A DNA stretch of 18,234 nucleotides from Candidatus Jordarchaeum madagascarense (GTDB lineage: Archaea; Asgardarchaeota; Jordiarchaeia; Jordiarchaeales; Jordiarchaeaceae). This document shows positions 1 through 8,970 of this stretch, one piece after another. Numbering within the stretch: position 1 is the stretch's first letter; the number at the start of each line of letters is the position of its first letter. The notes under the pieces were generated by a model. The model searched no databases, was not told where the DNA came from, and saw nothing but the letters and a program-made list of their open reading frames with translations. Both the position numbers and the translations under genes were made by a program. The stretch is taken from positions 1-18,234 of the forward strand of contig DXJA01000415.1 of the NCBI GenBank assembly GCA_019056875.1, read 5' to 3'.

Positions 1-8
1 AGACTTGT

Positions 9-1079
9 TTAAATCCACTTCTTTATTCTAAAGTAAATCAACATTACAATGGCCATAGAAAGCATTGCGAGAGAAATTATATTGAAACTCAGAGACCAAT
101 CAAGCCCGGGCATGTATTGGAAATTCATACCATAAAGACTTGCTATAAAAGTCAAGGGTATAAATATTGTAGCAATAATCGTTAACACCTTAACAATTTC
201 GTTCGTTTTATTGCTAATACTTGAAAGATAAGCATCAATCATTTCCGAGAGCATTTCTCGGAATGTCTCTGTTGTATCCATCACCTGAATTGTGTGATCG
301 TAAACATCTCTTAGAAAAATGATTGTTGATTTCTTAACCAAGGGGGATTCTCCTTTTTCTAGGCCAGCGATTACCTCCCTTAAGGGCCAGACCGACTTGC
401 GCAAAAATAGCATCTTTCTTTTTAATATGTGGATAGATTTTAGAATGTCTCTTGTGGGATTTACTAACAACTCTTCTTCTATATCTTCAATCTTTTCTCC
501 AAACTTTTCCAAGACCACGAAATAGTTATCCACAATAGCATCCATTAAAGCGTAAGCGAGATAATCCGCCCCCATCTTTCGTACACGACCCTTTCCGCTT
601 CTAATTCTTTCTCTGATAGTATTAAAAACATCCCCCTCAATCTCTTGGAACGAAATTACGAAGGTTGGAGCAACAATCAAAGATACCTGCTCCGATTTAA
701 TTTCATCATCTTCATTATTGCAATAAAGCATTTTTAAAACGATAAAGAGGTAACTCTCGAAATCCTCCACCTTTGGACGTTGCTCGGTATTCATAATGTC
801 CTCTAACAGAAGGGGATGTATGTCAAAGTGTTTTCCAATTTTTTCTATAATATCCTCCTGGTGAACGCCATTTATGTTTATCCAAGTTACAGTCGGTGTA
901 TCTTTGAAGGGAAAACATTCCTCAACTGTTTTTACTTCTTTTTCTTGGAATTGTTTCTCATCATAATCTATGACTGTAATTTTTACCTCGCCAGTTCTCT
1001 TCTCTCCGATGTGGACCAGTGTTCCTGGAGGAAGACCAACCATTTTTGATGTTTTTCTAAAAAGTCTGGGTCTGGGCAT
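9..1079 (-). CDS. corA: CorA-family magnesium/cobalt transporter
   Basis: This is a membrane channel of the CorA/MRS2 family, expected to admit Mg2+ (or Co2+/Ni2+) as a homopentamer. The protein has a long soluble N-terminal region rich in charged helices. Two C-terminal membrane helices follow, with the family signature YGMN just after the first; GMN is at about residues 317-319 of 356. The usual MPEL loop after it reads MPGLDW here, so the acidic residue is shifted. The frame extends to GTG at 1094, but I prefer ATG at 1079. A TATA-like ATTATACA at 1103-1110 is about 27 bases upstream of that ATG, which would put transcription start almost on it. At about 356 residues the protein has normal CorA length. 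It is monocistronic, with the glycosidase gene upstream on the same strand. Function is confident; the exact metal is not readable from sequence. Confidence 0.95.
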   Translation of the reverse strand: MPRPRLFRKTSKMVGLPPGTLVHIGEKRTGEVKITVIDYDEKQFQEKEVKTVEECFPFKDTPTVTWININGVHQEDIIEKIGKHFDIHPLLLEDIMNTEQRPKVEDFESYLFIVLKMLYCNNEDDEIKSEQVSLIVAPTFVISFQEIEGDVFNTIRERIRSGKGRVRKMGADYLAYALMDAIVDNYFVVLEKFGEKIEDIEEELLVNPTRDILKSIHILKRKMLFLRKSVWPLREVIAGLEKGESPLVKKSTIIFLRDVYDHTIQVMDTTETFREMLSEMIDAYLSSISNKTNEIVKVLTIIATIFIPLTFIASLYGMNFQYMPGLDWSLSFNIISLAMLSMAIVMLIYFRIKKWI

Positions 1080-1405
1080 TATGCATCGCCTCACTTTAAC
1101 GTTGTATAATGTTTGGCTTTTGGGTGAGTTAAGACATCCTTGAATGTGCTTTTAGGCAAAGGAGTTAATCACTTTTACATACACTAAACATTAAATACAG
1201 TTTTATTATTGTAAGCTTGTTCATTATTTAATCAAGATATTTTATTTGGATACTACCTCTAGTCTGCAACATTTCTAAAGTTGTTTTTGTGTTTGTATGC
1301 TCTTCCCTCATTCTCAGAAAAAAGCTTTTCGTGTATTAACCACATTGATTTAAGCATCCCCCTCCCCCTGAAGGTTTCTGAGGTTCTCTTCTTTCAAAGA
1401 TTCTA
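1080..1405. other. Intergenic stretch between corA and GH31 gene
   Basis: No convincing gene is seen in this region of about 326 bases. It holds the corA promoter at its left end. The presumed 3' end of the glycosidase transcript is at its right end: on the minus strand an oligo-T run at 1318-1323 follows a short AAAAGC/GCTTTT palindrome. The remainder is AT-rich sequence without repeats I can identify. Confidence 0.5.
1103..1110 (-). promoter_or_regulatory. TATA-like box of corA
   Basis: Read on the minus strand this is ATTATACA, centred about 27 bases before the preferred corA ATG at 1079. Such spacing predicts a leaderless or nearly leaderless transcript. It also argues against the upstream in-frame GTG at 1094. 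It is inferred from position and composition only. Confidence 0.45.
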
Positions 1406-3835
1406 TTAATTTCCTAACACTACTATTTCAATGTGTTCCTGTTTTTCCCTATCTGGAATTCTAACAATTACTATTTGGTTGTCCTCAAGATAGGTCCATC
1501 CACTGGTTTTGCTTCTTAATTCACTCTCCGAGGAGGTCGTTTCCATAATTTTTCCCATCCATAAAACTTTACTAGGCTTTTGCTTTACTCCATTAAACCT
1601 GATTTCGTATGATCTAGCTCCAGGCTTGTAGGTGCCCTCTTTTTCACTTATTTCGAATGTTATGCCTTTCTCTGTTTTGGAGTATGTGTAATTAACTAGG
1701 CGAAATTCTCCCTTAGTATAATCAAAGCTTAATCCGTCATCTTCGTAGTATTGTACTTTTGAGATCCCTGATGGGTAAACGCTGAGAATTAGTGGGTCAA
1801 TGGATTTCTCATCAGAATATTGAACCACTTCCCGCATAGGGAGTATGGCCCCGCCTCGGACGATGATTGGACAGACATCTAAGGGTGCATCAGCTAAGAT
1901 TGGGAATCCCCCTTCATACCTCTCATTAGTCCAGAAGTTAAACCATTCTCCTTCAGGTAGATAGATTACGCGACTCCTAGTATTTTCATAAACTGCAGGC
2001 GCAACCAGTAACCAGTCTCCAAACATAAATTGCCGTTCAGAAATGTTTCCATCGGAGCTGTACTCCAACACAAATGGATCATTTGGGAAATCAATAAACA
2101 TGGCGCGCATAACTGGAACTCCATTCTGGGATGCTTGATAGAAGCAGTTATAAATGTAGGGAAGCAACTGATAACGAAGTTCTATGTATTTACGACTAAT
2201 GTTTTCGACTTCTTCTCCAAAGGACCAGGGTTCCTGGTCGACTGTGCCAATCATAGTGTGAGTTCTGCAGAAGGGATAAAACACCCCTATTTGAATCCAT
2301 CGAGCATAAAGTTCTGGTGTAGGGTCTCTCCGGAACCCTCCAATGTCAACGCCCACAAAGGGTTCTCCGGAAATTCCAATGTTCAGGCACATAGGTATAG
2401 TTAAACGTAGATGCTCCCAGCTACTTTCATTGTCGCCGGTCCACACTGCGGCGTAGCGCTGAATCCCGGAGAAACCGGATCTAGATAGAACGAATGGGCG
2501 GGTATTTGGCTGTAGGCGTAATAATCCCTCATAGATGGCGCGAGCCATCTGCAGACCATAAACATTATGAAATTCTCTATGATCAGTTATTCTTCCATCA
2601 ATATCGTGAACCACTTCCAGAGGAAATGTCTTCTTTAAACCCGTTACTGAGGGTTCACCCATATCCGACCAGATGCCAGCGGTGCCGACATCCAAATAGT
2701 CCTTATAAAGACTTCCCCACCATTCTCGAGTTCTGGAATTGGCAAAATCTGGGAAATAGCACTCTGGTGGCCATTGTGGTCCAACAAACAGTTTTCCGTC
2801 TGGAAGTTTAACAAAGTGGTTACCGGATACACCCTGGTCACAAACATGGTATCCCTCATCAACTTTTATTCCGGGGAAATTACTCACCACCACTCTGAAT
2901 CCCTGTTCTCGAAGATCGGAAATCAGCTTCTTAGGATTCGGGAACCTACTCTTATCCCAAGTGAAGGCTCGAAATTCGTCCGTATAATCCAAATCCAACC
3001 AGATAACATCGCAGGGGATTTTGCGTTTCCTAAACTCATCTGCTATTTGGCGAACCTTGCTCTCTGGATAATAGCTCCAGCGACTCTGATGATAAGCCAA
3101 AGACCACAGGGGCGGAAGAGGCATCCTACCCGTCAACTCGGTGTAAAGAGAAATAACCTTCTTCGTCTCAGGACCATAAATGAAATAGTAGTCCAGAGCA
3201 CCTCCAGAAGCTCCAAACGAATAGTAATCCGCCGACTCTTTACCTATGTCAAACGAGGAGCGATAAGTGTTGTCAAAAAATATACCATAACTTTTGCCCT
3301 CTCTCAAAGCCAAAAAGAAAGGAAAAGACTCGTAGAGAGGATCGGTGGGTGTATGATGATAAATGAAATCCGTGTTCCACATGGTGAGAGCCTGCTCACG
3401 CTTATCTAATGGACCGGCTTTCTCCCCGAAGCCAAAGTAGTGTTCTCCCTCTGGCATCTCCTTCCAGCAACGTACCTGTTCACCATCCCAACCCATACCC
3501 TTAGCTAGGTCATCGCGATTAATTAACCCCCCATTAGGCGTGTAGAACTCCAATCTGCAGGGATTCTTGTCAATTCGTAAAACTAAATCTTCCGTTGAAA
3601 TCTTAAGAAATTCGCGCTCCTCATTGAATTCGAATTTGGGAATGGGGCGTTCCTGTCTAATAATTGTCCAAGAGTCTCTAGTAATCTGACTAGGTGTAAT
3701 AAGATGCACACGAATTATGTCCCGACTTATGATTGTGATTTTAACTCCCAATTCTCCGCAATCAATCTCTAAAACATTTCCCTTCAAATTATGACTCTTC
3801 ATAGAACCAACAGATGCCCATTGTGTTCCCACCAT
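1406..3835 (-). CDS. GH31 family alpha-glucosidase/alpha-xylosidase-type glycosidase
   Basis: This is a retaining alpha-glycoside hydrolase of family GH31, hydrolysing terminal alpha-glucosyl or alpha-xylosyl links of oligosaccharides. The 809-residue protein shows the N-terminal beta-sandwich, the (beta/alpha)8 barrel from about residue 240 with VIWLDLDY (278-285), and the nucleophile motif GIWSDMGEP with Asp391. The acid/base motif WTGDNESSW has Asp468. Beta domains follow, including FGDWLLVAP (605-613) and YYEDDG (696-701). No signal peptide is visible, so it should act in the cytosol on imported or stored glucan fragments. ATG at 3835 is well supported, since GGAGGT lies 8 bases upstream. 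Length is normal for GH31. The nucleophile loop has Gly where WxDMNEP enzymes have Asn, so exact substrate specificity is uncertain. It stands alone, with no transporter or other glycosidase beside it. Confidence 0.95.
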   Translation of the reverse strand: MVGTQWASVGSMKSHNLKGNVLEIDCGELGVKITIISRDIIRVHLITPSQITRDSWTIIRQERPIPKFEFNEEREFLKISTEDLVLRIDKNPCRLEFYTPNGGLINRDDLAKGMGWDGEQVRCWKEMPEGEHYFGFGEKAGPLDKREQALTMWNTDFIYHHTPTDPLYESFPFFLALREGKSYGIFFDNTYRSSFDIGKESADYYSFGASGGALDYYFIYGPETKKVISLYTELTGRMPLPPLWSLAYHQSRWSYYPESKVRQIADEFRKRKIPCDVIWLDLDYTDEFRAFTWDKSRFPNPKKLISDLREQGFRVVVSNFPGIKVDEGYHVCDQGVSGNHFVKLPDGKLFVGPQWPPECYFPDFANSRTREWWGSLYKDYLDVGTAGIWSDMGEPSVTGLKKTFPLEVVHDIDGRITDHREFHNVYGLQMARAIYEGLLRLQPNTRPFVLSRSGFSGIQRYAAVWTGDNESSWEHLRLTIPMCLNIGISGEPFVGVDIGGFRRDPTPELYARWIQIGVFYPFCRTHTMIGTVDQEPWSFGEEVENISRKYIELRYQLLPYIYNCFYQASQNGVPVMRAMFIDFPNDPFVLEYSSDGNISERQFMFGDWLLVAPAVYENTRSRVIYLPEGEWFNFWTNERYEGGFPILADAPLDVCPIIVRGGAILPMREVVQYSDEKSIDPLILSVYPSGISKVQYYEDDGLSFDYTKGEFRLVNYTYSKTEKGITFEISEKEGTYKPGARSYEIRFNGVKQKPSKVLWMGKIMETTSSESELRSKTSGWTYLEDNQIVIVRIPDREKQEHIEIVVLGN

Positions 3836-3875
3836 ATTTTCAAACCTCCAAAAAAATCAAGTAAATCCTTGGATA

Positions 3876-3908
3876 CTGAGCGTTCTCAGAGTTACGCTGT
3901 AGAGCGTA
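3876..3908 (-). promoter_or_regulatory. Double inverted repeat, putative operator or leader hairpins of the GH31 gene
   Basis: Two perfect inverted repeats lie almost back to back. CTGAG-CGTT-CTCAG spans 3876-3889 and TACGCT-GTAG-AGCGTA spans 3893-3908. On the minus strand they fall just downstream of the TATA-like box, around the predicted transcription start of the glycosidase gene. In archaea a repressor bound there would block polymerase. Alternatively the left repeat could form a hairpin in the leader RNA. The sequence pattern is seen directly; the role is inferred. Confidence 0.5.
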
Positions 3909-3911
3909 CCT

Positions 3912-3920
3912 CTTATACAC
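3912..3920 (-). promoter_or_regulatory. TATA-like box of the GH31 gene
   Basis: The minus strand reads GTGTATAAG. A start about 25 bases downstream gives a leader of roughly 50 bases. That leader would include the GGAGGT ribosome-binding site at 3844-3849, 8 bases before the ATG at 3835. Confidence 0.5.
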
Positions 3921-4109
3921 AATTATTTGATTTAATGCTGTTAAAATTATCTCATAAAAATAAAATAATTTTTGGAAATTTTTCTAGATCATTAAATTTT
4001 TAGAAAAGGGGACTGGAACTAGAATTGTAATTGGAGATAGTTGCCTAAAGGTTCAAGGCTAGTGTAGCTGTGCATTTAAGTATCGATGGTGAATTTGGGT
4101 GTGGGGTGG

Positions 4110-5810
4110 TTATATTGCATCTCGGAAGATTTGCATTTCTACTGCTAGTTTTTGTCTGTGGGGTAGTTGGTCGAGTTCGAATTGATCTCCTGCTAGTCCT
4201 GCTTTCTTTTGTCCTATAGCGTAGGGGATGTATACGAGTTCTTCTGTTTTTGGCCGTATTGCTTTAACTTTGCCGGGGTCGAATCCTTTACTACCATAGG
4301 AGCTAGGTATTTTTGATCTCATACCCGTCTCTCTTGTTAGGAGTTCTATTTCCTCTCTGAACCTGAAGGCTTGGAGATAAAGGTTTTGAGCGTCGCTTGG
4401 GGTAACCGTTGGGGGTAGTACTATTATGTCCCTTTTGAGGGCGGATTTTCCGAGCTGAGTTAGTTCCTCGATTCTTTTCCCTAGATTGGTGTTTACTGCT
4501 TTGCTGAAGCCGGGAGTTAGAACTGAGGGATGGTCTGATTCTAAGAAGAGATAATTGTTGAGATTGAAGGCTGCGTCGCAGAGGCCGTAGAAGGCGTTTT
4601 CTTGCCCCTTTTTCCAGAAGAGCATGCCCTTTTTTAGTATTGTTGCTACTCTTACGAGGTAGAAGGGGTAAAGGAAGAGTTTGAAGGGTTTCTTAACGTT
4701 TCTCTCAGCCCAATCCTCAGCTTCTTCGAGGCCGTAGACCTTGAAGCTTCGACTCGTGAGAACTGTTTTTAGATTTTCCATGTACCACCCTAACTTCCCC
4801 AACTCTAGGGTACCTGTAAACCAACTTACGTCAAAAATTTTGGGCACGCTGTCTATCACATCCTCATGGGGTTTTAAAAGAGTGTTTTCAACAAGTCTCT
4901 CGAAGGATTCCATAAACTCGTTGAAGGGCTTTTTTGAAAGCGCTTGAATGGGTAGAATCGAGTAGAATGTTCTGTAGGATTCGACGTCTCTTTTGAGTCC
5001 TTCTTCAACTAATATTTTGTCGACTCTCGGAGCCCCTTTAAGCTCCTTTAGGCGATCCATAAGGCTTTCTATACTGGTACATGTTTTCTGGAGGAACTTC
5101 TCTGAAACATTTTCCTTTTTAGGAATCTTAGTGACCAGCTCCTTAAGGAATTGGGCTCCAAGCCTAAACCTTTCAGAAAGAATCTCGTAGTACGCTTTCG
5201 TGTCTCCCTCAACAATATCCCTAATTTCTCCAACATTTTCCACTATTCTCTCACAGTTTTTTATTGCCGTTTGATAATTTTCTACACTATCCCGGTTTCC
5301 AAGACTTATTATATTAAGTAAAAGCGGAATCATCCAAGAGCGAAACTCAAGTGATTTCAGTTTATCCCTAGCCTCAGGTGTAACGGCGAAGCTTTTAATA
5401 TCTGGAAGGGAGAGCTTGTAGGCAAATTCCTGTAGAGGCTTCCCCATGTCGGTTTTCCACTCAAAGTCGAGCTGTAGGCTGGGAACAGTGTCATAAAATG
5501 AGGCGCAAAGGATTGGAAATTCAAGAGGTTCAACGAAGTCCCCTACCACATTTGTAAACTCAACGGCAATGCTTGGAAATATTCTATCCTCAAAATATAT
5601 TCCCCTCATCGCAGCATCGATTGCATCGCCACCGACAGCACCCACATTACTCAGCCACCGTCTCACCTCACTCATGAATTTTTTCATTTCGTCTTCAATA
5701 CTTGAGATTTCGTTAACATAGGTACAGTACTCACATTTTATTACACTTTTATCTTTGGAATAAGAAAGCGGAGCACCACACCTACCGCACATATAATATT
5801 TCGTTGACAT
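4110..5810 (-). CDS. Uncharacterised zinc-ribbon protein
   Basis: I do not recognise this family. The 566-residue protein begins with a compact zinc ribbon. CGRC and CEYC supply four cysteines at residues 8, 11, 26 and 29, a spacing seen in small ribbons that bind nucleic acid or protein. The rest is mostly predicted alpha-helical, with many charged and leucine-rich stretches. No membrane segment or known catalytic motif is visible. ATG at 5810 is preferred over ATG at 5816: the strong AAGGAGGA site abuts 5816 but is 7 bases from 5810. The gene begins 25 bases after the end of the upstream CxxC protein gene, so the two are probably co-transcribed and may act together. A cytosolic scaffold or adaptor is the most I would infer; the function is unknown. 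Confidence 0.85.
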   Translation of the reverse strand: MSTKYYMCGRCGAPLSYSKDKSVIKCEYCTYVNEISSIEDEMKKFMSEVRRWLSNVGAVGGDAIDAAMRGIYFEDRIFPSIAVEFTNVVGDFVEPLEFPILCASFYDTVPSLQLDFEWKTDMGKPLQEFAYKLSLPDIKSFAVTPEARDKLKSLEFRSWMIPLLLNIISLGNRDSVENYQTAIKNCERIVENVGEIRDIVEGDTKAYYEILSERFRLGAQFLKELVTKIPKKENVSEKFLQKTCTSIESLMDRLKELKGAPRVDKILVEEGLKRDVESYRTFYSILPIQALSKKPFNEFMESFERLVENTLLKPHEDVIDSVPKIFDVSWFTGTLELGKLGWYMENLKTVLTSRSFKVYGLEEAEDWAERNVKKPFKLFLYPFYLVRVATILKKGMLFWKKGQENAFYGLCDAAFNLNNYLFLESDHPSVLTPGFSKAVNTNLGKRIEELTQLGKSALKRDIIVLPPTVTPSDAQNLYLQAFRFREEIELLTRETGMRSKIPSSYGSKGFDPGKVKAIRPKTEELVYIPYAIGQKKAGLAGDQFELDQLPHRQKLAVEMQIFRDAI

Positions 5811-5835
5811 CCTCATTCCTCCTTAAGTTCAAAAG

Positions 5836-6798
5836 TTACCTCCGGGTTTCAAGTCTTCTTACTCTTGCTTCAAGTGCTTGTATAACCTGCATTGCCATTT
5901 CATACCATGTCTTAGCGATTTTTTCAGCCTCGTAGTATATTGCGGTGTAGCAAGGCTTGCAAAGAATTATATTTGATTTTCCCTCTATAACTCTCATGTC
6001 TTCCTTCATTTCTCTTAGTCGATTCTCGAAGTAACTCCCTACATCGGCCTTTACGATTTCAAAGTTTTCTGTGCTTTGTGCCTCCCTACCACACATCCAG
6101 CACTTTCTCGTCGCCCTTAATGCCTCAATTCTTTTATTCATCCCTTTCCAGACATCACGTAGTTTAGCTGCTCTGTAGGCTCTAGCACTCGCCATAATGT
6201 ACCCAATAGCCTTCGATGGATCAATTTCTATGTATACACTCCCCTTAATGTAATTGATATGCCCTTCACATTCTAGGGCGGCATAATTTCCAGTGGTCCT
6301 TCTCTTAAGGCAGGAAACATATCTTGAGAATACGAGATCAGAGTCACCTATTTCAAGAAAATGATCAGAAGCCTTTTCAAGAAGCTTTACAGAATGCTCA
6401 ATTGTTTTAGCTTTCCTACTAAGCTCCATGTAAAGAATCCCTCTAGCTTCGGTAAGGAGCCTCTTGGTGTCGAATTCGCCGTAGAGCCCCCCTGGCATGT
6501 ATGCCATAACTTTCATTTGGGGAAGCTTGTAAGAGTGTTGAACAAAGTATCTAAGAGATTCTGTTTCAAATAGGTCTCTTCCTTCCTTCGCGTCTTGATT
6601 GCAGGGGTAGAGGTAGGCGAGGAACAATGCCTCTATAGCTTCATTATCCCAGCCAACTTTTTTACACAACTCAGCTGCATTAAAATACTTCTTAGCGGCC
6701 TTACCAAAATTTCCTATTCGCGCCGTATTTTCAGCATCTTCAAGCTCTTTTTCACAACGCTCAATTTCCTTTGAACTCAGGATAATCACCCCAAGCAA
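5836..6798 (-). CDS. Uncharacterised helical-repeat protein with two CxxC pairs
   Basis: No family is recognised with confidence. The N-terminal part (about 16-65) is a TPR-like helical pair with alanine- and leucine-rich faces, and further helices run to about residue 230. A probable zinc site follows: CWMC at 233-236 and CKPC at 280-283, separated by a charged helical insert. The C terminus is a long helix ending in arginines. The open frame starts at TTG 6798. A good ribosome-binding match, GGGGTGAT (6785-6792), lies inside that frame before a CTG codon at 6780, so translation may start slightly downstream. A TATA-like TTTTTAAG near 6824-6831 may drive the gene. It is the first gene of a probable pair with the zinc-ribbon gene 4110-5810, which suggests a protein-protein assembly role for both. 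Confidence 0.8.
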   Translation of the reverse strand: MLGVIILSSKEIERCEKELEDAENTARIGNFGKAAKKYFNAAELCKKVGWDNEAIEALFLAYLYPCNQDAKEGRDLFETESLRYFVQHSYKLPQMKVMAYMPGGLYGEFDTKRLLTEARGILYMELSRKAKTIEHSVKLLEKASDHFLEIGDSDLVFSRYVSCLKRRTTGNYAALECEGHINYIKGSVYIEIDPSKAIGYIMASARAYRAAKLRDVWKGMNKRIEALRATRKCWMCGREAQSTENFEIVKADVGSYFENRLREMKEDMRVIEGKSNIILCKPCYTAIYYEAEKIAKTWYEMAMQVIQALEARVRRLETRR

Positions 6799-7185
6799 TT
6801 TTTAAACATCATGTAGAGTAACATCTTAAAAATTCCAAACTTAATTAGATATCATCCAGTCCATATCACTTTCCTTTATCCTCGATTATACCCTCTGTGG
6901 AGTATAACATACTTTTTCTATTTTTTCTGTTATATATATTTTCCTTTGAGGAAAAGTTGCAAAAATCTTCTGGGTTCTTTTCCTTAAATCATTTACACCC
7001 TCTGTATAAAGAAAATCTGCAAAATTGTGGAATGTATTAAGTTGAATCTTTGAAGTGTTCTAACTCGAGTAATTCAGAAAAAACTTTTGCCACCAAAATT
7101 GTCCAAAAGATTTTTTAGTCAGAATACTTTTGCTAGATGTTATAGCTGATTTTCGAATTATAGTTTTGAGAATGTTTAACGCTTA
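6799..7185. other. AT-rich intergenic region before the zinc-protein pair
   Basis: No gene is supported in these 387 bases. Contents include the presumed promoter of the 6798 gene at the left end and the permease terminator hairpin at 7078-7116. An imperfect 12-base direct repeat is also present: TATACCCTCTGT at 6887-6898 and TACACCCTCTGT at 6994-7005. The rest is T-rich sequence. Confidence 0.45.
7078..7116 (-). terminator. Hairpin terminator downstream of the permease gene
   Basis: AAAAAACTTTTG (7078-7089) pairs with CAAAAG-A-TTTTTT (7104-7116), leaving one bulged base and a 14-base loop. On the minus strand the stem runs into a six-base T run about 70 bases past the permease stop codon. 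This geometry fits transcript termination for the permease. Confidence 0.5.
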
Positions 7186-8946
7186 TTATTCACGTTGAAC
7201 CATTTTTGATATCCCGATTTTGAGAGAAAAATACGCTGCAACAATGCCAATAATTATTGCTATGAGAACTCCACCCCCCGTCGGTATTAGGGGAGACACG
7301 GAAAAGATTGACAGAATCAGGTTGGAACTATACGGAAAGATTTGGAGTATACCTCCTAGCGTGGAGTAGGAACTGATTACGTTTAGTACCCATGGGTAAA
7401 CTGCGAATAACAACATAAACCACCCTATTAGGGCAACTAGGACTCCGATTAGGGTGGAATTCAGCAGGTGTCCTCCGCTCTCCTCTTGCAGAACCGGGCG
7501 CGTACTATACACACCTAATGCCACAGCACAGCTTATAGTCACCATAAAAAGCATCACTGGAACCAACACGTGGATGCCTGGACTTCGGCTTCCCAAAGCT
7601 ATCTGGAAGATCATTCCCGAAATCAACCCCATTGGTAACCCCACTATGAGCATTTCCACAAACTTTGAGAGAACCAGCATTCTGATTCCGTTAGGAGCCT
7701 TTTTATAAGTCAAGAGGATGAGCTTCCCCTTAACCGTCATCTGTGTAGCCTCAATCTGACCAATCATCGTACCAACCATTATGATGAAAAGAAAAGCTAT
7801 ACCCGGGGAAGTAAGTAGACTCAGTGGATCCGTATTTGAATAGAAGCTAGACACTAGTTTAGTTACTGCGAAGAAATACAGTATTATGGGGAGGAGAAAA
7901 ACGGTTATAACTCTGGTCAGGCTCTCGGGGTCTCTGAAAAATTCTTTCAATTGAACAACCGCTAATCTGCCCAGCTTGGTGGGAAATAATCTACGCAGAA
8001 ACTTATACCCCCTTTCCTCCGCCTTTAGAGTCACTATACCTTCGCCGATAAAGTCAAGCCGCTTAATTCTACGAACAAGAAATACACCCAACAAAAATAC
8101 TGCGCTCAAAAACACTACCAGCAAAGCTAAACTGGTTAGTGGGTCCGGTGTGAGAAAAACCGGATAATGAAAGAATCCCGGATACTCAATAAAGGTAAGA
8201 TTTGTTCTGGTTACAGAGTAATAGATTATATTTGAGGTCCAGGTTGTGGGTGAAAACCACATATTAAGAGTTGCTATTTGAGAGCTGGAAAATACAAAGA
8301 AAGCCAAACCCATTATAACAGCCGTGATAACAATTACCGCTTTTGCTAAATCTCGGTATTTTGGGGAACTCTGGCTTCTCACCTTCAAATAAGCGGATAA
8401 GAGCAATCCTATCCAGAGCCCTGTGATATAGAGCAAAACCACTGTTAACGCCACGGAAATCGGAAACAGGGGACCGGGATATCCATACTCAATTATAACC
8501 GGCATGAGAGCAATGCTGAAAAATGAAAGGATTATCGGAATGGGAAACAGGTTGATTAGGAGTCCTCCGAAAAAAATGTGCTTAGGCTTTATCGGGCTAG
8601 AGTAAAGAATGTCCATGTTCTCCGAACCTATTTCTCTCAGAACATTCGCTAAACCCCCAATGATGGGAAAGAAGAAGCTGAGAAGAGAAATAAACTGACC
8701 AATCACTAGTGTAACGTCAATCTGTGGATACAAAGAGGGTATAACTGTGCTTGAAATTCCTAAAAAGCTCCTAAAAAGCCTCATGGAGGTATTAGAAATA
8801 AAAATACTATTCCCGACTTGTATTACCACTAGAAATGCAATCACTGGTACGGCGACTAGTAATGGCAGAACAAATTTTCTATAATTACGTGTCCCAGCAG
8901 TAATCAACCGATACTCGTTTTTCGCAATGGTAAACCAAGTGGGCAT
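7186..8946 (-). CDS. ABC-2-like multi-pass membrane permease, two fused halves
   Basis: This is an integral membrane protein of about 586 residues with roughly 12 hydrophobic helices in two groups of six. An amphipathic basic linker of about 60 residues separates them, including KFLRRLF and LKEFFRDPESLTR. Each half resembles an ABC-2 transporter permease: an N-terminal cytosolic helix (WFTIAKNEYRL in the first), a first membrane helix, then the characteristic helix bundle. The frame extends to TTG at 8985, but ATG at 8946 is preferred because an AT-rich box (8971-8980) lies about 30 bases before it. No ABC ATPase is encoded in the window, so the energising subunit must lie elsewhere if this is an exporter. 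Substrate unknown. A divergent promoter region separates it from the methyltransferase operon. Confidence 0.8.
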   Translation of the reverse strand: MPTWFTIAKNEYRLITAGTRNYRKFVLPLLVAVPVIAFLVVIQVGNSIFISNTSMRLFRSFLGISSTVIPSLYPQIDVTLVIGQFISLLSFFFPIIGGLANVLREIGSENMDILYSSPIKPKHIFFGGLLINLFPIPIILSFFSIALMPVIIEYGYPGPLFPISVALTVVLLYITGLWIGLLLSAYLKVRSQSSPKYRDLAKAVIVITAVIMGLAFFVFSSSQIATLNMWFSPTTWTSNIIYYSVTRTNLTFIEYPGFFHYPVFLTPDPLTSLALLVVFLSAVFLLGVFLVRRIKRLDFIGEGIVTLKAEERGYKFLRRLFPTKLGRLAVVQLKEFFRDPESLTRVITVFLLPIILYFFAVTKLVSSFYSNTDPLSLLTSPGIAFLFIIMVGTMIGQIEATQMTVKGKLILLTYKKAPNGIRMLVLSKFVEMLIVGLPMGLISGMIFQIALGSRSPGIHVLVPVMLFMVTISCAVALGVYSTRPVLQEESGGHLLNSTLIGVLVALIGWFMLLFAVYPWVLNVISSYSTLGGILQIFPYSSNLILSIFSVSPLIPTGGGVLIAIIIGIVAAYFSLKIGISKMVQRE

Positions 8947-8970
8947 GCATCTCTTGAAGCACTGCTGGTT

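Noticed and set aside
2774..3409. Plus-strand 211-codon open frame opposite the GH31 gene
   Set aside because: It lies wholly antisense to well-conserved glycosidase barrel sequence. Its translation shows no coherent domain, and no ribosome-binding site was found.
4020..4109. Possible tRNA or small RNA, suggested by GGTTCAAGGC
   Set aside because: The segment does not fold into a cloverleaf with acceptor and anticodon stems, and the T-loop resemblance is partial.
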